NCBI GenBank assembly: GCA_947628325.1
Contig: CANQZL010000101.1
Location: 1-5,968 of the forward strand
Source: an uncultured Bacilli bacterium
GTDB lineage: Bacteria > Bacillota_I > Bacilli_A > RF39 > UBA660
Length of the DNA: 5,968 nt
Direction: 5' to 3'
Part shown: piece after piece, positions 1 to 4,805 of the stretch
Position numbering within the stretch: position 1 is the first letter of the stretch
Layout of the letters: every line of letters begins with the position of its first letter
The notes under the pieces: generated by a model
Seen by the model: only the letters and a program-made list of their open reading frames with translations
The model's database searches: none
What the model was told of the DNA's origin: nothing
Translations under genes and position numbers: made by a program

Positions 1-162
1 GATGATGAAATAAAAATTGAAGATATGTGGAAAAGTTTTTATAAAACTATTGGAATAACAGAAAGAAAAAATGAACGTTGTCGTATGAATTTTATGCCTA
101 AAAAATATTGGCCTTATATTATAGAAATGAGTGATGATAATGAAAAAAATAATAACATATAA
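1..162 (+). CDS. DUF4130 / TIGR03915-type probable DNA metabolism protein, C-terminal 53 residues (5' truncated)
   Basis: Frame 1 is open from the first base of the window to a TAA at 160-162, so this is the 3' end of a gene that begins outside. The 53 visible residues contain the run MWKSFYKTIGITERKN, then MNFMPKKYWPYIIEM. From memory this matches the end of the DUF4130 domain (Trp-x-x-Phe, Glu-Arg-Lys-Asn, then FMPK-x-YW-x-x-x-x-E). Family members are described as probable DNA metabolism proteins. They usually pair with a radical-SAM putative DNA repair protein (TIGR03916), which would be expected just upstream but is not in view. A related domain is fused to UdgX-type uracil-DNA-binding proteins in other bacteria. 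The acidic, Asn-rich last ten residues are poorly conserved because they overlap the next gene's start. The true biochemical activity is not known. The family call is fairly secure; the N-terminal content cannot be judged. Confidence 0.75.
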   Translation, partial: DDEIKIEDMWKSFYKTIGITERKNERCRMNFMPKKYWPYIIEMSDDNEKNNNI

Positions 163-1681
163 TGAACTTAGAGAAAAAATGAATTCTGCTATCGAATTAT
201 TATGTGATACTGTAAAAACAACTTTAGGACCTAAAGGAAGTAATGCTATTATAGATCATTCATCTTTTACTCCTTTTATTACTAATGATGGGGTAACTAT
301 TGCTAAAAATATTGAAAGTGATGATGAAATAGTTAATACGATTTTAGAATTAGCTAAAGAATCTTCTATTAATACTGATAATAATGTGGGGGATGGAACT
401 ACAACAACTTTAGTTTTATTAGAAAGTATTTATAAAAATTGTCTAAAATTAATTGATGAAGGAGAAAGTCCTATTTTACTAAAAAAAGAAATAGATTCAT
501 CTTTAAATGAAATAATTAAAATGATTAAAAACTATAATCGTTTACCTAATAGTAAAGAATTATTAAATATTGCTAATATTTCTGCTAATAGTGAATTAAT
601 AGGTAAAACGATATATGAAGCCTATCAAAAAGTTAAAGATAAAAATGCTATTATTATTACAGAAGATAAAACAAATGAAATAATTCATAAAAAAGGTTAC
701 ATAATAGAGACTTTATTGGCATCGCCATATTTTATGATAAATAAAGATGTTTATTCTTTAGATTCTGTTAAAACAATAATAGTAAATAATTGTATAAATG
801 ATATTGAGGAAATTGCTAGTTTAATTAATGAACTTTTAATTACTAAAGAAATATTTATTATATTTGCTCATGATTATAGTGATAGTTTTATTTCGCAGAT
901 TTTAGCAATTAATAATCAAGAAAATTTAAATATTATTTTATTAAAAATACCAGGATATGGTGAAAATAAATTAAATATTATGAATGATTTAGCTTTAATT
1001 AGTGAATGTTCAGTTACTAATAATTTAGAAAATATTTTAAAAGATAATATAGGTCATATTAGTAAAATAAATATTTATAAAAAAGAAACAATTATTTCTT
1101 TTAAAATGAATAGTCAAATCCAAAAAGAAATTAATAATCTTGAAAACAATTTAAATAATATAAATGATGTTTTAAAAGAAGAAAATCAAAAAAGATTAGC
1201 AATGTTTAAAAATGGTCTTATAGAAATAAAAATTACTGCTCCTAGTGAAGTAGAATTAAGAGAAATGAAAATGCGTTATATTGATGCATTATGGGCGATT
1301 GATATTGCTAGTAAAGGAGTAGTTACGGGTAGTGGATTAATTTTTTATAAAATTGCTGAAGAATTGGAAAATACTAAAGTTTTAAAAATATTTAAAGAAG
1401 CTTTAAAAGAACCTTTTAAACAAATAATGATTAATGCTGGTTTGGATAGTGAAGAAATTATTAAGTATATTAAAGATAATGAATATCAAAAAGTCTATAA
1501 TATTAATAAAGAAAAATATGAAGATATTGCTAAGACGGAAGTTTTAGATCCTACGGAAGTTTTAATTAATTCTTTGGTTAATGCGACTTCAGTAGCTACT
1601 ATGCTTATAACAACAAATACTTTAATTATTAATGAATATAAAAACGAATTAGGTAAGAAAAGTGAATTTTTAGAAATTTAA
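140..1681 (+). CDS. Divergent GroEL-like (Hsp60) chaperonin, stand-alone
   Basis: A 513-residue group I chaperonin homologue. GroEL rings fold proteins in the cytoplasm by ATP-driven encapsulation under a GroES lid. The equatorial ATP site is kept: TLGPKG (residues 28-33), ITNDGVT with Asp50, GDGTTTT (84-90) with Asp85, and the hydrolysis aspartate in YIDALWA (Asp382; Asp398 in E. coli). GVVTGSG replaces the usual GVVAGGG. The apical domain keeps SPYF and a KIPGYGE version of KAPGFGD, with hydrophobic residues at most substrate/GroES-binding positions, but its overall sequence is very diverged and rich in Asn, Ile and Lys. LDPTEV and a TSVATMLITTN version of ASVAGLMITTE mark the C-terminus. 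The Gly-Gly-Met tail is absent; the protein ends in a charged KNELGKKSEFLEI. No groES precedes it and no CIRCE repeat is visible. The start overlaps the DUF4130 gene by 23 bases. GTG 131 and ATG 134 are in-frame alternatives; ATG 140 is chosen because GAGTGA lies 5 bases upstream. It may be a paralogue or the lineage's only GroEL. Confidence 0.88.
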   Translation: MKKIITYNELREKMNSAIELLCDTVKTTLGPKGSNAIIDHSSFTPFITNDGVTIAKNIESDDEIVNTILELAKESSINTDNNVGDGTTTTLVLLESIYKNCLKLIDEGESPILLKKEIDSSLNEIIKMIKNYNRLPNSKELLNIANISANSELIGKTIYEAYQKVKDKNAIIITEDKTNEIIHKKGYIIETLLASPYFMINKDVYSLDSVKTIIVNNCINDIEEIASLINELLITKEIFIIFAHDYSDSFISQILAINNQENLNIILLKIPGYGENKLNIMNDLALISECSVTNNLENILKDNIGHISKINIYKKETIISFKMNSQIQKEINNLENNLNNINDVLKEENQKRLAMFKNGLIEIKITAPSEVELREMKMRYIDALWAIDIASKGVVTGSGLIFYKIAEELENTKVLKIFKEALKEPFKQIMINAGLDSEEIIKYIKDNEYQKVYNINKEKYEDIAKTEVLDPTEVLINSLVNATSVATMLITTNTLIINEYKNELGKKSEFLEI

Positions 1682-1703
1682 AAAAGTACTTAAAAGTACT
1701 TTT
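1682..1703. terminator. Shared bidirectional hairpin between the chaperonin and tspO genes
   Basis: AAAAGTAC (1682-1689) and GTACTTTT (1696-1703) form a perfect 8-bp stem around a TTAAAA loop, whose inner T/A bases could pair further. The stem is flanked by A and T runs, so it can act as a weak intrinsic terminator for the chaperonin gene (plus strand) and for tspO (minus strand). Its right arm overlaps the tspO stop codon by two bases. The stem is A/T-rich, so efficiency may be modest. Confidence 0.6.
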
Positions 1704-2157
1704 AGTTTAATAAATATATACCTATAGAAAGATATGTAGCAAAAGTTATCCATAAAGCATAGAAGATATTTAACCAAGCTGAAATAGGCTTTTTATCATA
1801 GAATAAATAAATCATATAGAATACTAACAAATCAAGGGTAATAATCCATAAAACAGCTACTAAACGCCATTTTAAAATAAAAAATATTATTGACCATAGT
1901 AAATTAAAAAATAATTGTAAATAATATATAATACTTTCTTTTTCAGTATATCTTATATTTCTTTTTAAAATAAAATATGAAATACCCATTAATAGATAAA
2001 TTATAGTCCAAGCAATAGGGAAGAAAATTTTTGGTGGTGCTAGAGGAGGTTTAATAAGACTTTGATAATCTATTTGATTTGAAATTAGTAAACCAACAAG
2101 AGAACCGAGAATAATTGGTAAAAATAAGTAAAAAATATTTGTAAATAATTTTTTCAT
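1702..2157 (-). CDS. tspO: TspO/MBR-family tetrapyrrole-binding membrane protein
   Basis: A 151-residue protein of the usual bacterial TspO length, with five hydrophobic segments (about residues 8-26, 44-64, 77-95, 99-119 and 129-150). Family signatures are clear: KPPLAPPKIFFPIAWTIIY (36-54, the PP-x-x-x-F-P-x-x-W-x-x-x-Y motif ending in an LMG turn), NLLWSIIFF (85-93), and an FYALWITFATYLS version of the PYxxWxxFAxxLN motif near the end. TspO proteins sit in the membrane and bind porphyrins or heme intermediates. Bacterial members have been linked to porphyrin turnover and stress responses, but the physiological role is unsettled. The ATG at 2157 is supported by AAGGA six bases upstream on the minus strand. 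The gene is convergent with the chaperonin gene and divergent from the SDR gene, so it is probably monocistronic. No heme-biosynthesis gene is nearby. Confidence 0.9.
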   Translation of the reverse strand: MKKLFTNIFYLFLPIILGSLVGLLISNQIDYQSLIKPPLAPPKIFFPIAWTIIYLLMGISYFILKRNIRYTEKESIIYYLQLFFNLLWSIIFFILKWRLVAVLWIITLDLLVFYMIYLFYDKKPISAWLNIFYALWITFATYLSIGIYLLN

Positions 2158-2231
2158 CTTAAGTCCTTTCTAATATAAGTTTATGTATTATTAATTTTTT
2201 TATACATTTTAATAAATTAAAATAGTTTTTA

Positions 2232-2240
2232 TGATATAAT
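2232..2240 (+). promoter_or_regulatory. Extended -10 promoter for the SDR gene
   Basis: TGATATAAT carries a consensus TATAAT hexamer (2235-2240) preceded by the TGn extension (2232-2234). It lies about 20 bases before the SDR start. No good -35 hexamer is seen 16-18 bases upstream (only AT-rich sequence), which fits an extended -10 promoter. The leader would be very short, about 15 bases. The rest of the tspO-SDR gap (2158-2231) holds the tspO ribosome binding site and AT-rich sequence, with no convincing minus-strand promoter. Confidence 0.55.
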
Positions 2241-2263
2241 TCTTATATAGAAAGAGTGATATG

Positions 2264-3004
2264 ATGTTACAAGGTAAAGTTGCAATCGTTACAGGTGGTA
2301 CTAGAGGAATAGGTCTAGAGACTGTAAGAAAATTTTTACAAAATGGAGCTAAAGTAGTACTTTTAGGTTCAAGGGAAGAAAGTGTTAATAAAGCTTTAAG
2401 TGAATTAAAAAGTGAAAATGAAAATTATGAAGTAATGGGATATTATCCTAATCTAGTAAGTGAAGATGAAGTATCTAAAACTTTTGCTTTAGTAAAAGAA
2501 AAATATGGAAAAATAGATATTTTAGTAAATAATGCTGGATTATCTTCATCAACTCCTTTAGATAAATTTACAACAGAAGAATGTGATAAGATAGTTGATT
2601 TGAATTTAAAAGCTGTCTTTGTATGTTCAAAAGTTGTTACGCCATATTTAAAGGAAAGTAAAGGGGTTATATTAAATACTAGTTCAATGGTAAGTGTTTA
2701 TGGACAACCTTCTGGTGTAATGTATCCTGCTACAAAATTTGCTGTTAATGGTCTTACTAAATCATTAGCACGTGAATTAGCACCATTTGGAGTTAGAGTA
2801 AATGCTGTAGCTCCTGGAATAACAGAAACAGATATGGTAAAGAATTTACCAAAAGAAATGATTGAACCATTAATTAAAACTATTCCTTTAGGAAGAATAG
2901 GTAAACCTGAAGATATTGCTAATGCCTTTTTATTCTTAGCTAGTGATATGGCAAGTTATATAACAGGTGTTATCTTACAAGTTGATGGTGCGGCTAGAAA
3001 TTAG
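2264..3004 (+). CDS. Short-chain dehydrogenase/reductase, FabG-like with BaiA-like features
   Basis: A 246-residue classical SDR, a cytosolic NAD(P)-dependent oxidoreductase acting on a carbonyl/hydroxyl pair. The cofactor-binding TGGTRGIG is at residues 10-17 and NNAG at 89-92. The catalytic tetrad is Asn114, Ser141, Tyr154 and Lys158 (YPATK). A SYITG-x-x-x-x-x-DGA ending is typical. Arg37 after the second strand (LGSRE) suggests NADPH preference. The aspartate usually found in the DV/DL motif after the third strand is replaced by Asn63 (GYYPNL). Recalled sequence features of clostridial bile-acid 3-hydroxysteroid dehydrogenase BaiA match several stretches (TGGTRGIG followed by NGAKV, the G-x-x-PNL/PDL region, GV-x-YPA-[ST]-K, EDIAN-x-[FY]LFLASD-x-AS). 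The substrate cannot be fixed: beta-ketoacyl-ACP, a steroid or a sugar are all possible, and there are no fatty-acid or bai genes around. ATG 2261 is an in-frame alternative one codon earlier; 2264 is chosen because AAAGAG (2251-2256) is then 7 bases away rather than 4. It is transcribed alone between its own promoter and terminator. Confidence 0.92.
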   Translation: MLQGKVAIVTGGTRGIGLETVRKFLQNGAKVVLLGSREESVNKALSELKSENENYEVMGYYPNLVSEDEVSKTFALVKEKYGKIDILVNNAGLSSSTPLDKFTTEECDKIVDLNLKAVFVCSKVVTPYLKESKGVILNTSSMVSVYGQPSGVMYPATKFAVNGLTKSLARELAPFGVRVNAVAPGITETDMVKNLPKEMIEPLIKTIPLGRIGKPEDIANAFLFLASDMASYITGVILQVDGAARN

Positions 3005-3029
3005 AATCTTAAAAAAGATTCTTTTTTTT
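3004..3029 (+). terminator. Intrinsic terminator of the SDR gene
   Basis: GAATCTT (3004-3010) and AAGATTC (3015-3021) form a perfect 7-bp stem with an AAAA loop, followed directly by eight T residues (3022-3029). It begins at the last base of the SDR stop codon and isolates that gene from the merR operon. Confidence 0.9.
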
Positions 3030-3039
3030 AAAAAAGTAC

Positions 3040-3070
3040 TTGACCTTCACCTTAGGGAATACTCTATATT
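3040..3070 (+). promoter_or_regulatory. MerR-type promoter with a 19-bp spacer, driving merR-ybjQ
   Basis: TTGACC (3040-3045) and TATATT (3065-3070) are separated by 19 bases instead of the usual 17. This stretched spacing is the hallmark of promoters that MerR-family activators remodel. The spacer opens TTCACCTTAGGGAA (3046-3059), an imperfect dyad pairing TTC with GAA plus an inner C-G pair. Its left part, read with the -35 end as ACCTTCACCTT, resembles the operator half-sites of metal- and drug-responsive MerR proteins. It lies 23 bases before the merR start, so merR very probably regulates itself and ybjQ. The dyad is weak, so the exact operator boundaries are uncertain. Confidence 0.7.
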
Positions 3071-3078
3071 ACTAATAA

Positions 3079-3086
3079 GAAAGGAG
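3079..3086 (+). promoter_or_regulatory. Ribosome binding site fixing the merR start
   Basis: GAAAGGAG ends six bases before ATG 3093. This, together with the promoter at 3040-3070, rules out the longer in-frame reading from ATG 2967, which would run through the SDR terminator and the promoter. Confidence 0.85.
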
Positions 3087-3092
3087 TTTACT

Positions 3093-3737
3093 ATGTTTAT
3101 TAATGAAGTAGAAAATATTGTTAAATTATCTAAAAAAGCTATTAGGTACTATGAACAAGAAGGTTTAATTAGACCAGAAAGAAATGATAATAACGATTAT
3201 CGTTTATATAATGATGAAGATATTAACAAGTTAAAGATTATTAAGTTTTTGAGAGAATTAGGTGTTTCTATTAGTGAATTAAAAAAATTAAATAATCATG
3301 AATTAGATTTAAAAGATTGTCTAATGAAAAGAATTGAAAACATTGAAGAGGAAGAAGAAAAATATCAAAAAGTAAAAAATATGTGTTTAGAAATTATTGA
3401 ATCTAATGAGGTATATGAAAATATTGATATAACTAAATATTTTCAAAATATTAATATTTTAAATAAGGAAGGTTTTACAATGCGAGAAATAAAATCAAAT
3501 AAAAAGAAAAAAATATTTGGGGCGGTTTTATCGAGTTTAGTATTTGGCTTATTATTTTTAATTCCTGCTATCTTTTTTCTTGTAAATGGATATATTGAAT
3601 ATTCGTTTCATGTTTTTAATATTTTTAATTTATTTGCTTTAATTCTTTTAATACCAACTATAGCTATTATTATTAATTTAATTAAACGTATTGAAGAAAT
3701 AAATGGAGGTGAAGAAGATGAAGCTAGTAAGTATTGA
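3093..3737 (+). CDS. MerR-family transcriptional regulator with two C-terminal transmembrane segments
   Basis: A 214-residue protein. Residues 2-66 are a typical MerR winged helix-turn-helix (ENIVKLSKKAIRYYEQEGLI, then NDYRLYNDEDINKLKIIKFLRELGVSISELK). Residues 68-105 form a charged, Glu/Lys-rich helix expected to make the antiparallel dimer coiled coil. After a linker and a KSNKKKK basic patch, two hydrophobic stretches (about 141-164 and 177-197) look like membrane helices, and the tail EEINGGEEDEASKY is acidic. The usual soluble effector domain is thus replaced by a membrane anchor or sensor. The only cysteines are 76 and 98, not the arrangement of metal-sensing MerR/CueR proteins. MerR proteins typically activate by untwisting promoters with long spacers, and one lies just upstream, so autoregulation is likely. 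The last 20 bases overlap ybjQ, indicating translational coupling. The gene ends in TGA, which shows that UGA is a stop here. The inducing signal is unknown; envelope or membrane stress is an inference. The DNA-binding assignment is secure. Confidence 0.9.
   Translation: MFINEVENIVKLSKKAIRYYEQEGLIRPERNDNNDYRLYNDEDINKLKIIKFLRELGVSISELKKLNNHELDLKDCLMKRIENIEEEEEKYQKVKNMCLEIIESNEVYENIDITKYFQNINILNKEGFTMREIKSNKKKKIFGAVLSSLVFGLLFLIPAIFFLVNGYIEYSFHVFNIFNLFALILLIPTIAIIINLIKRIEEINGGEEDEASKY
3465..3482 (+). promoter_or_regulatory. Possible internal ribosome binding site and in-frame start inside merR
   Basis: AAGGAAGG (3465-3472) sits seven bases before an in-frame ATG (3480-3482, Met130). Spacing and strength are comparable to the genuine gene starts in this window. 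Initiation here would give an 85-residue protein containing the basic patch and both membrane helices but no DNA-binding domain. The bases also encode Lys-Glu-Gly-Phe, so coincidence is possible. Confidence 0.35.
3705..3712 (+). promoter_or_regulatory. Ribosome binding site fixing the ybjQ start inside merR
   Basis: GGAGGTGA, a near-perfect anti-16S complement, lies within the merR coding sequence and ends five bases before ATG 3718. It therefore excludes the in-frame ATG at 3703, which precedes it. Confidence 0.9.
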
Positions 3738-4041
3738 TTATGTACCTGGTTATGAAATAATTGAATCATTAGGTATAGTTAAAGGACAAGTTGTTCAATC
3801 TAAAAATATTGGTCGTGACTTTATGGCTGGTATGAAGACAATCGTTGGTGGAGAGATTGTTGGCTATACGGAAATGATTAAAGAAGCTAGACAGATTGCT
3901 ACTAAAAGAATGGTTGATGATGCTAATAGTTTAGGAGCAAATGCCATTGTAGGTATAAGATATGGCTCATCTCAAGTAATGTCATCAGCTGCTGAAATAA
4001 TTGCTTATGGTACTGCTGTTAAAATAGCTAAAAAGAAATAA
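3718..4041 (+). CDS. YbjQ/UPF0145-family protein (putative heavy-metal-binding domain)
   Basis: A 107-residue, single-domain protein of exactly the family's usual size (Pfam YbjQ_1, PF01906). Recognisable features are the N-terminal PGYEIIESLGIVKGQVVQSKN, then IGRDFMAGMKTIVGGEIVGYTEMIKEAR, the helix RMVDDANSLGANAIVGIRY and the final YGTAVKI strand; E. coli YbjQ has the same RDF-x-AG...IVGG...LGA-[DN]-A-[VI]-VGI...GTAVK pattern. There is no signal peptide or membrane segment, so it is cytosolic and probably forms a small oligomer. The heavy-metal label in the family name rests on weak evidence, and this copy has no cysteine and no histidine, which argues against soft-metal binding. It is co-transcribed and translationally coupled with the membrane-tethered MerR gene, so the two probably act in the same response. 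The start at 3718 follows from its ribosome binding site. No terminator is seen after the stop, so some read-through into rubrerythrin is possible. Confidence 0.9.
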   Translation: MKLVSIDYVPGYEIIESLGIVKGQVVQSKNIGRDFMAGMKTIVGGEIVGYTEMIKEARQIATKRMVDDANSLGANAIVGIRYGSSQVMSSAAEIIAYGTAVKIAKKK

Positions 4042-4060
4042 AAATTTAATATATATTTCG

Positions 4061-4088
4061 TTGACTTTAAAAGTAAAAATGATATAAT
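4061..4088 (+). promoter_or_regulatory. Strong promoter of the rubrerythrin gene
   Basis: TTGACT (4061-4066) and consensus TATAAT (4083-4088) are separated by 16 bases, and a TGA extension (4080-4082) adjoins the -10. The leader to ATG 4152 would be about 57 bases and holds a short ATGATA/TATCAT inverted repeat (4097-4102, 4117-4122). The near-consensus elements suggest high expression of the gene. Confidence 0.85.
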
Positions 4089-4092
4089 ATCA
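4080..4092. promoter_or_regulatory. Perfect 13-base palindrome over the -10, candidate operator
   Basis: TGATATAATATCA reads identically on both strands around its central A/T and covers the whole -10 hexamer, where a bound repressor would block transcription. The TGATA/TATCA ends recall Fur-family (Fur/PerR) dyads, but the half-sites lie two bases closer than the 15-base consensus. Identity of any regulator is therefore speculative. Confidence 0.35.
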
Positions 4093-4151
4093 AGTGATGA
4101 TATATGCAAAATGTAGTATCATAAAAATTTAATATAGAAAGAGGAATAATA

Positions 4152-4691
4152 ATGGAATTAAAAGGCTCTAAAACAGAACAAAACTTAATGGCAGCATTTG
4201 CTGGTGAATCACAAGCAAGAAATAAGTATACTTATTTTGCTTCAAAAGCTAAGAAAGATGGTTATGAACAAATAGCTGCTATTTTTGAAGAAACTGCAAA
4301 TAATGAAAAAGAACATGCTAAAATGTGGTTTAAAGAATTAAATGGTGGAGAAGTTCCTTCTACTGCTGAAAACCTATTAGCTGCTGCTGAAGGTGAAAAC
4401 TATGAATGGACTGATATGTATGCTGAATTTGCTAAGGTAGCTAAAGAAGAAGGGTTTGATGCTATTGCTGCTAAATTTGAAGCAGTTGCTAAGATTGAAA
4501 AAGCTCATGAAGAAAGATATAGAAAACTATTAAAAAATGTTGAAGACAAAGTAGTATTCTCTAAAGATGAAGATGCTATTTGGATTTGTCGTAACTGTGG
4601 TCATATCGTTATTGGTAAATCAGCTCCAAAAGTTTGTCCAGTATGTGCACATCCACAAAGCTATTTTGAATTAAAGGCTGAGAACTATTAG
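4152..4691 (+). CDS. rbr: Rubrerythrin
   Basis: A 179-residue cytosolic peroxide-scavenging enzyme of anaerobes. It reduces hydrogen peroxide to water at a diiron site, with electrons passed through its own rubredoxin iron. The N-terminal ferritin-like four-helix domain carries the diiron ligands: Glu19 (GESQARN), Glu52 and His55 (EKEH), Glu82 and Glu85 (GENYE), and Glu116 and His119 (EKAH). The C-terminal rubredoxin domain holds Cys146-x2-Cys149 and Cys162-x2-Cys165 (CRNCG and CPVCA). All expected ligands are present, so the protein should be active, and the length is slightly below the 191 of the Desulfovibrio enzyme. AGGA six bases before ATG 4152 supports the start. It forms a single-gene unit with a strong promoter and its own terminator, and its frequent Ala GCT and Glu GAA codons fit high expression. 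A palindrome over the -10 suggests repression that might be relieved by oxidative or metal signals. Confidence 0.97.
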   Translation: MELKGSKTEQNLMAAFAGESQARNKYTYFASKAKKDGYEQIAAIFEETANNEKEHAKMWFKELNGGEVPSTAENLLAAAEGENYEWTDMYAEFAKVAKEEGFDAIAAKFEAVAKIEKAHEERYRKLLKNVEDKVVFSKDEDAIWICRNCGHIVIGKSAPKVCPVCAHPQSYFELKAENY

Positions 4692-4692
4692 G

Positions 4693-4719
4693 AAGAAAAG
4701 TTAAACTTTTCTTTTTTTT
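4693..4719 (+). terminator. Intrinsic terminator of rubrerythrin
   Basis: AGAAAAGT (4694-4701) pairs perfectly with ACTTTTCT (4705-4712) around a TAA loop. The stem can extend by one A-T pair (4693/4713), and the T run continues to 4719. It starts two bases after the stop codon. Confidence 0.88.
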
Positions 4720-4742
4720 ATTAAAAGTATTAATTTAAATAA

Positions 4743-4772
4743 TTCGTAAATAATAAGGAATATGAATATAAA
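4743..4772 (+). promoter_or_regulatory. Weak candidate promoter for the CapA-like gene
   Basis: TTCGTA (4743-4748) and TATAAA (4767-4772) are 18 bases apart in the AT-rich gap between the rubrerythrin terminator and the CapA-like gene. Neither box is strong. Since the gene follows a good terminator it needs some promoter here, but this is only the best visible guess. Confidence 0.25.
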
Positions 4773-4805
4773 TTATTAGATAATCTTTTTAAGGGTATGA
4801 TAAAA

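Larger units (their letters stand above)
4038..4136 (+). repeat. Pair of 16-base direct repeats flanking the rubrerythrin promoter
   Basis: ATAAAAATTTAATATA occurs exactly at 4038-4053 and again at 4121-4136, start to start 83 bases apart. The first copy overlaps the ybjQ stop; the second ends just before the rubrerythrin ribosome binding site. The low complexity makes a chance or slippage origin quite possible, and no function is known. Confidence 0.5.

Noticed and set aside
1..139. CIRCE heat-shock operator or groES upstream of the chaperonin gene
   Set aside because: No TTAGCACTC/GAGTGCTAA inverted repeat is present, and the upstream frame reads as DUF4130, not GroES.
2967..3092. An in-frame N-terminal extension of the MerR protein starting at ATG 2967
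   Set aside because: It would run through the end of the SDR gene, its terminator and the merR promoter. The extra 42 residues look nothing like a MerR N-terminus, and GAAAGGAG precedes ATG 3093.
3703..3717. Earlier ATG 3703 for ybjQ
   Set aside because: The GGAGGTGA ribosome binding site (3705-3712) lies after that ATG, and family members begin near the residues encoded from 3718.
2264..4041. SDR, merR and ybjQ as one operon
   Set aside because: A strong hairpin with eight T residues directly after the SDR stop, followed by a separate promoter, separates them.
4089..4151. Riboswitch or structured RNA in the rubrerythrin leader
   Set aside because: Only about 60 AT-rich bases with a single 6-bp inverted repeat. 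No recognisable aptamer or terminator/antiterminator pair is present.
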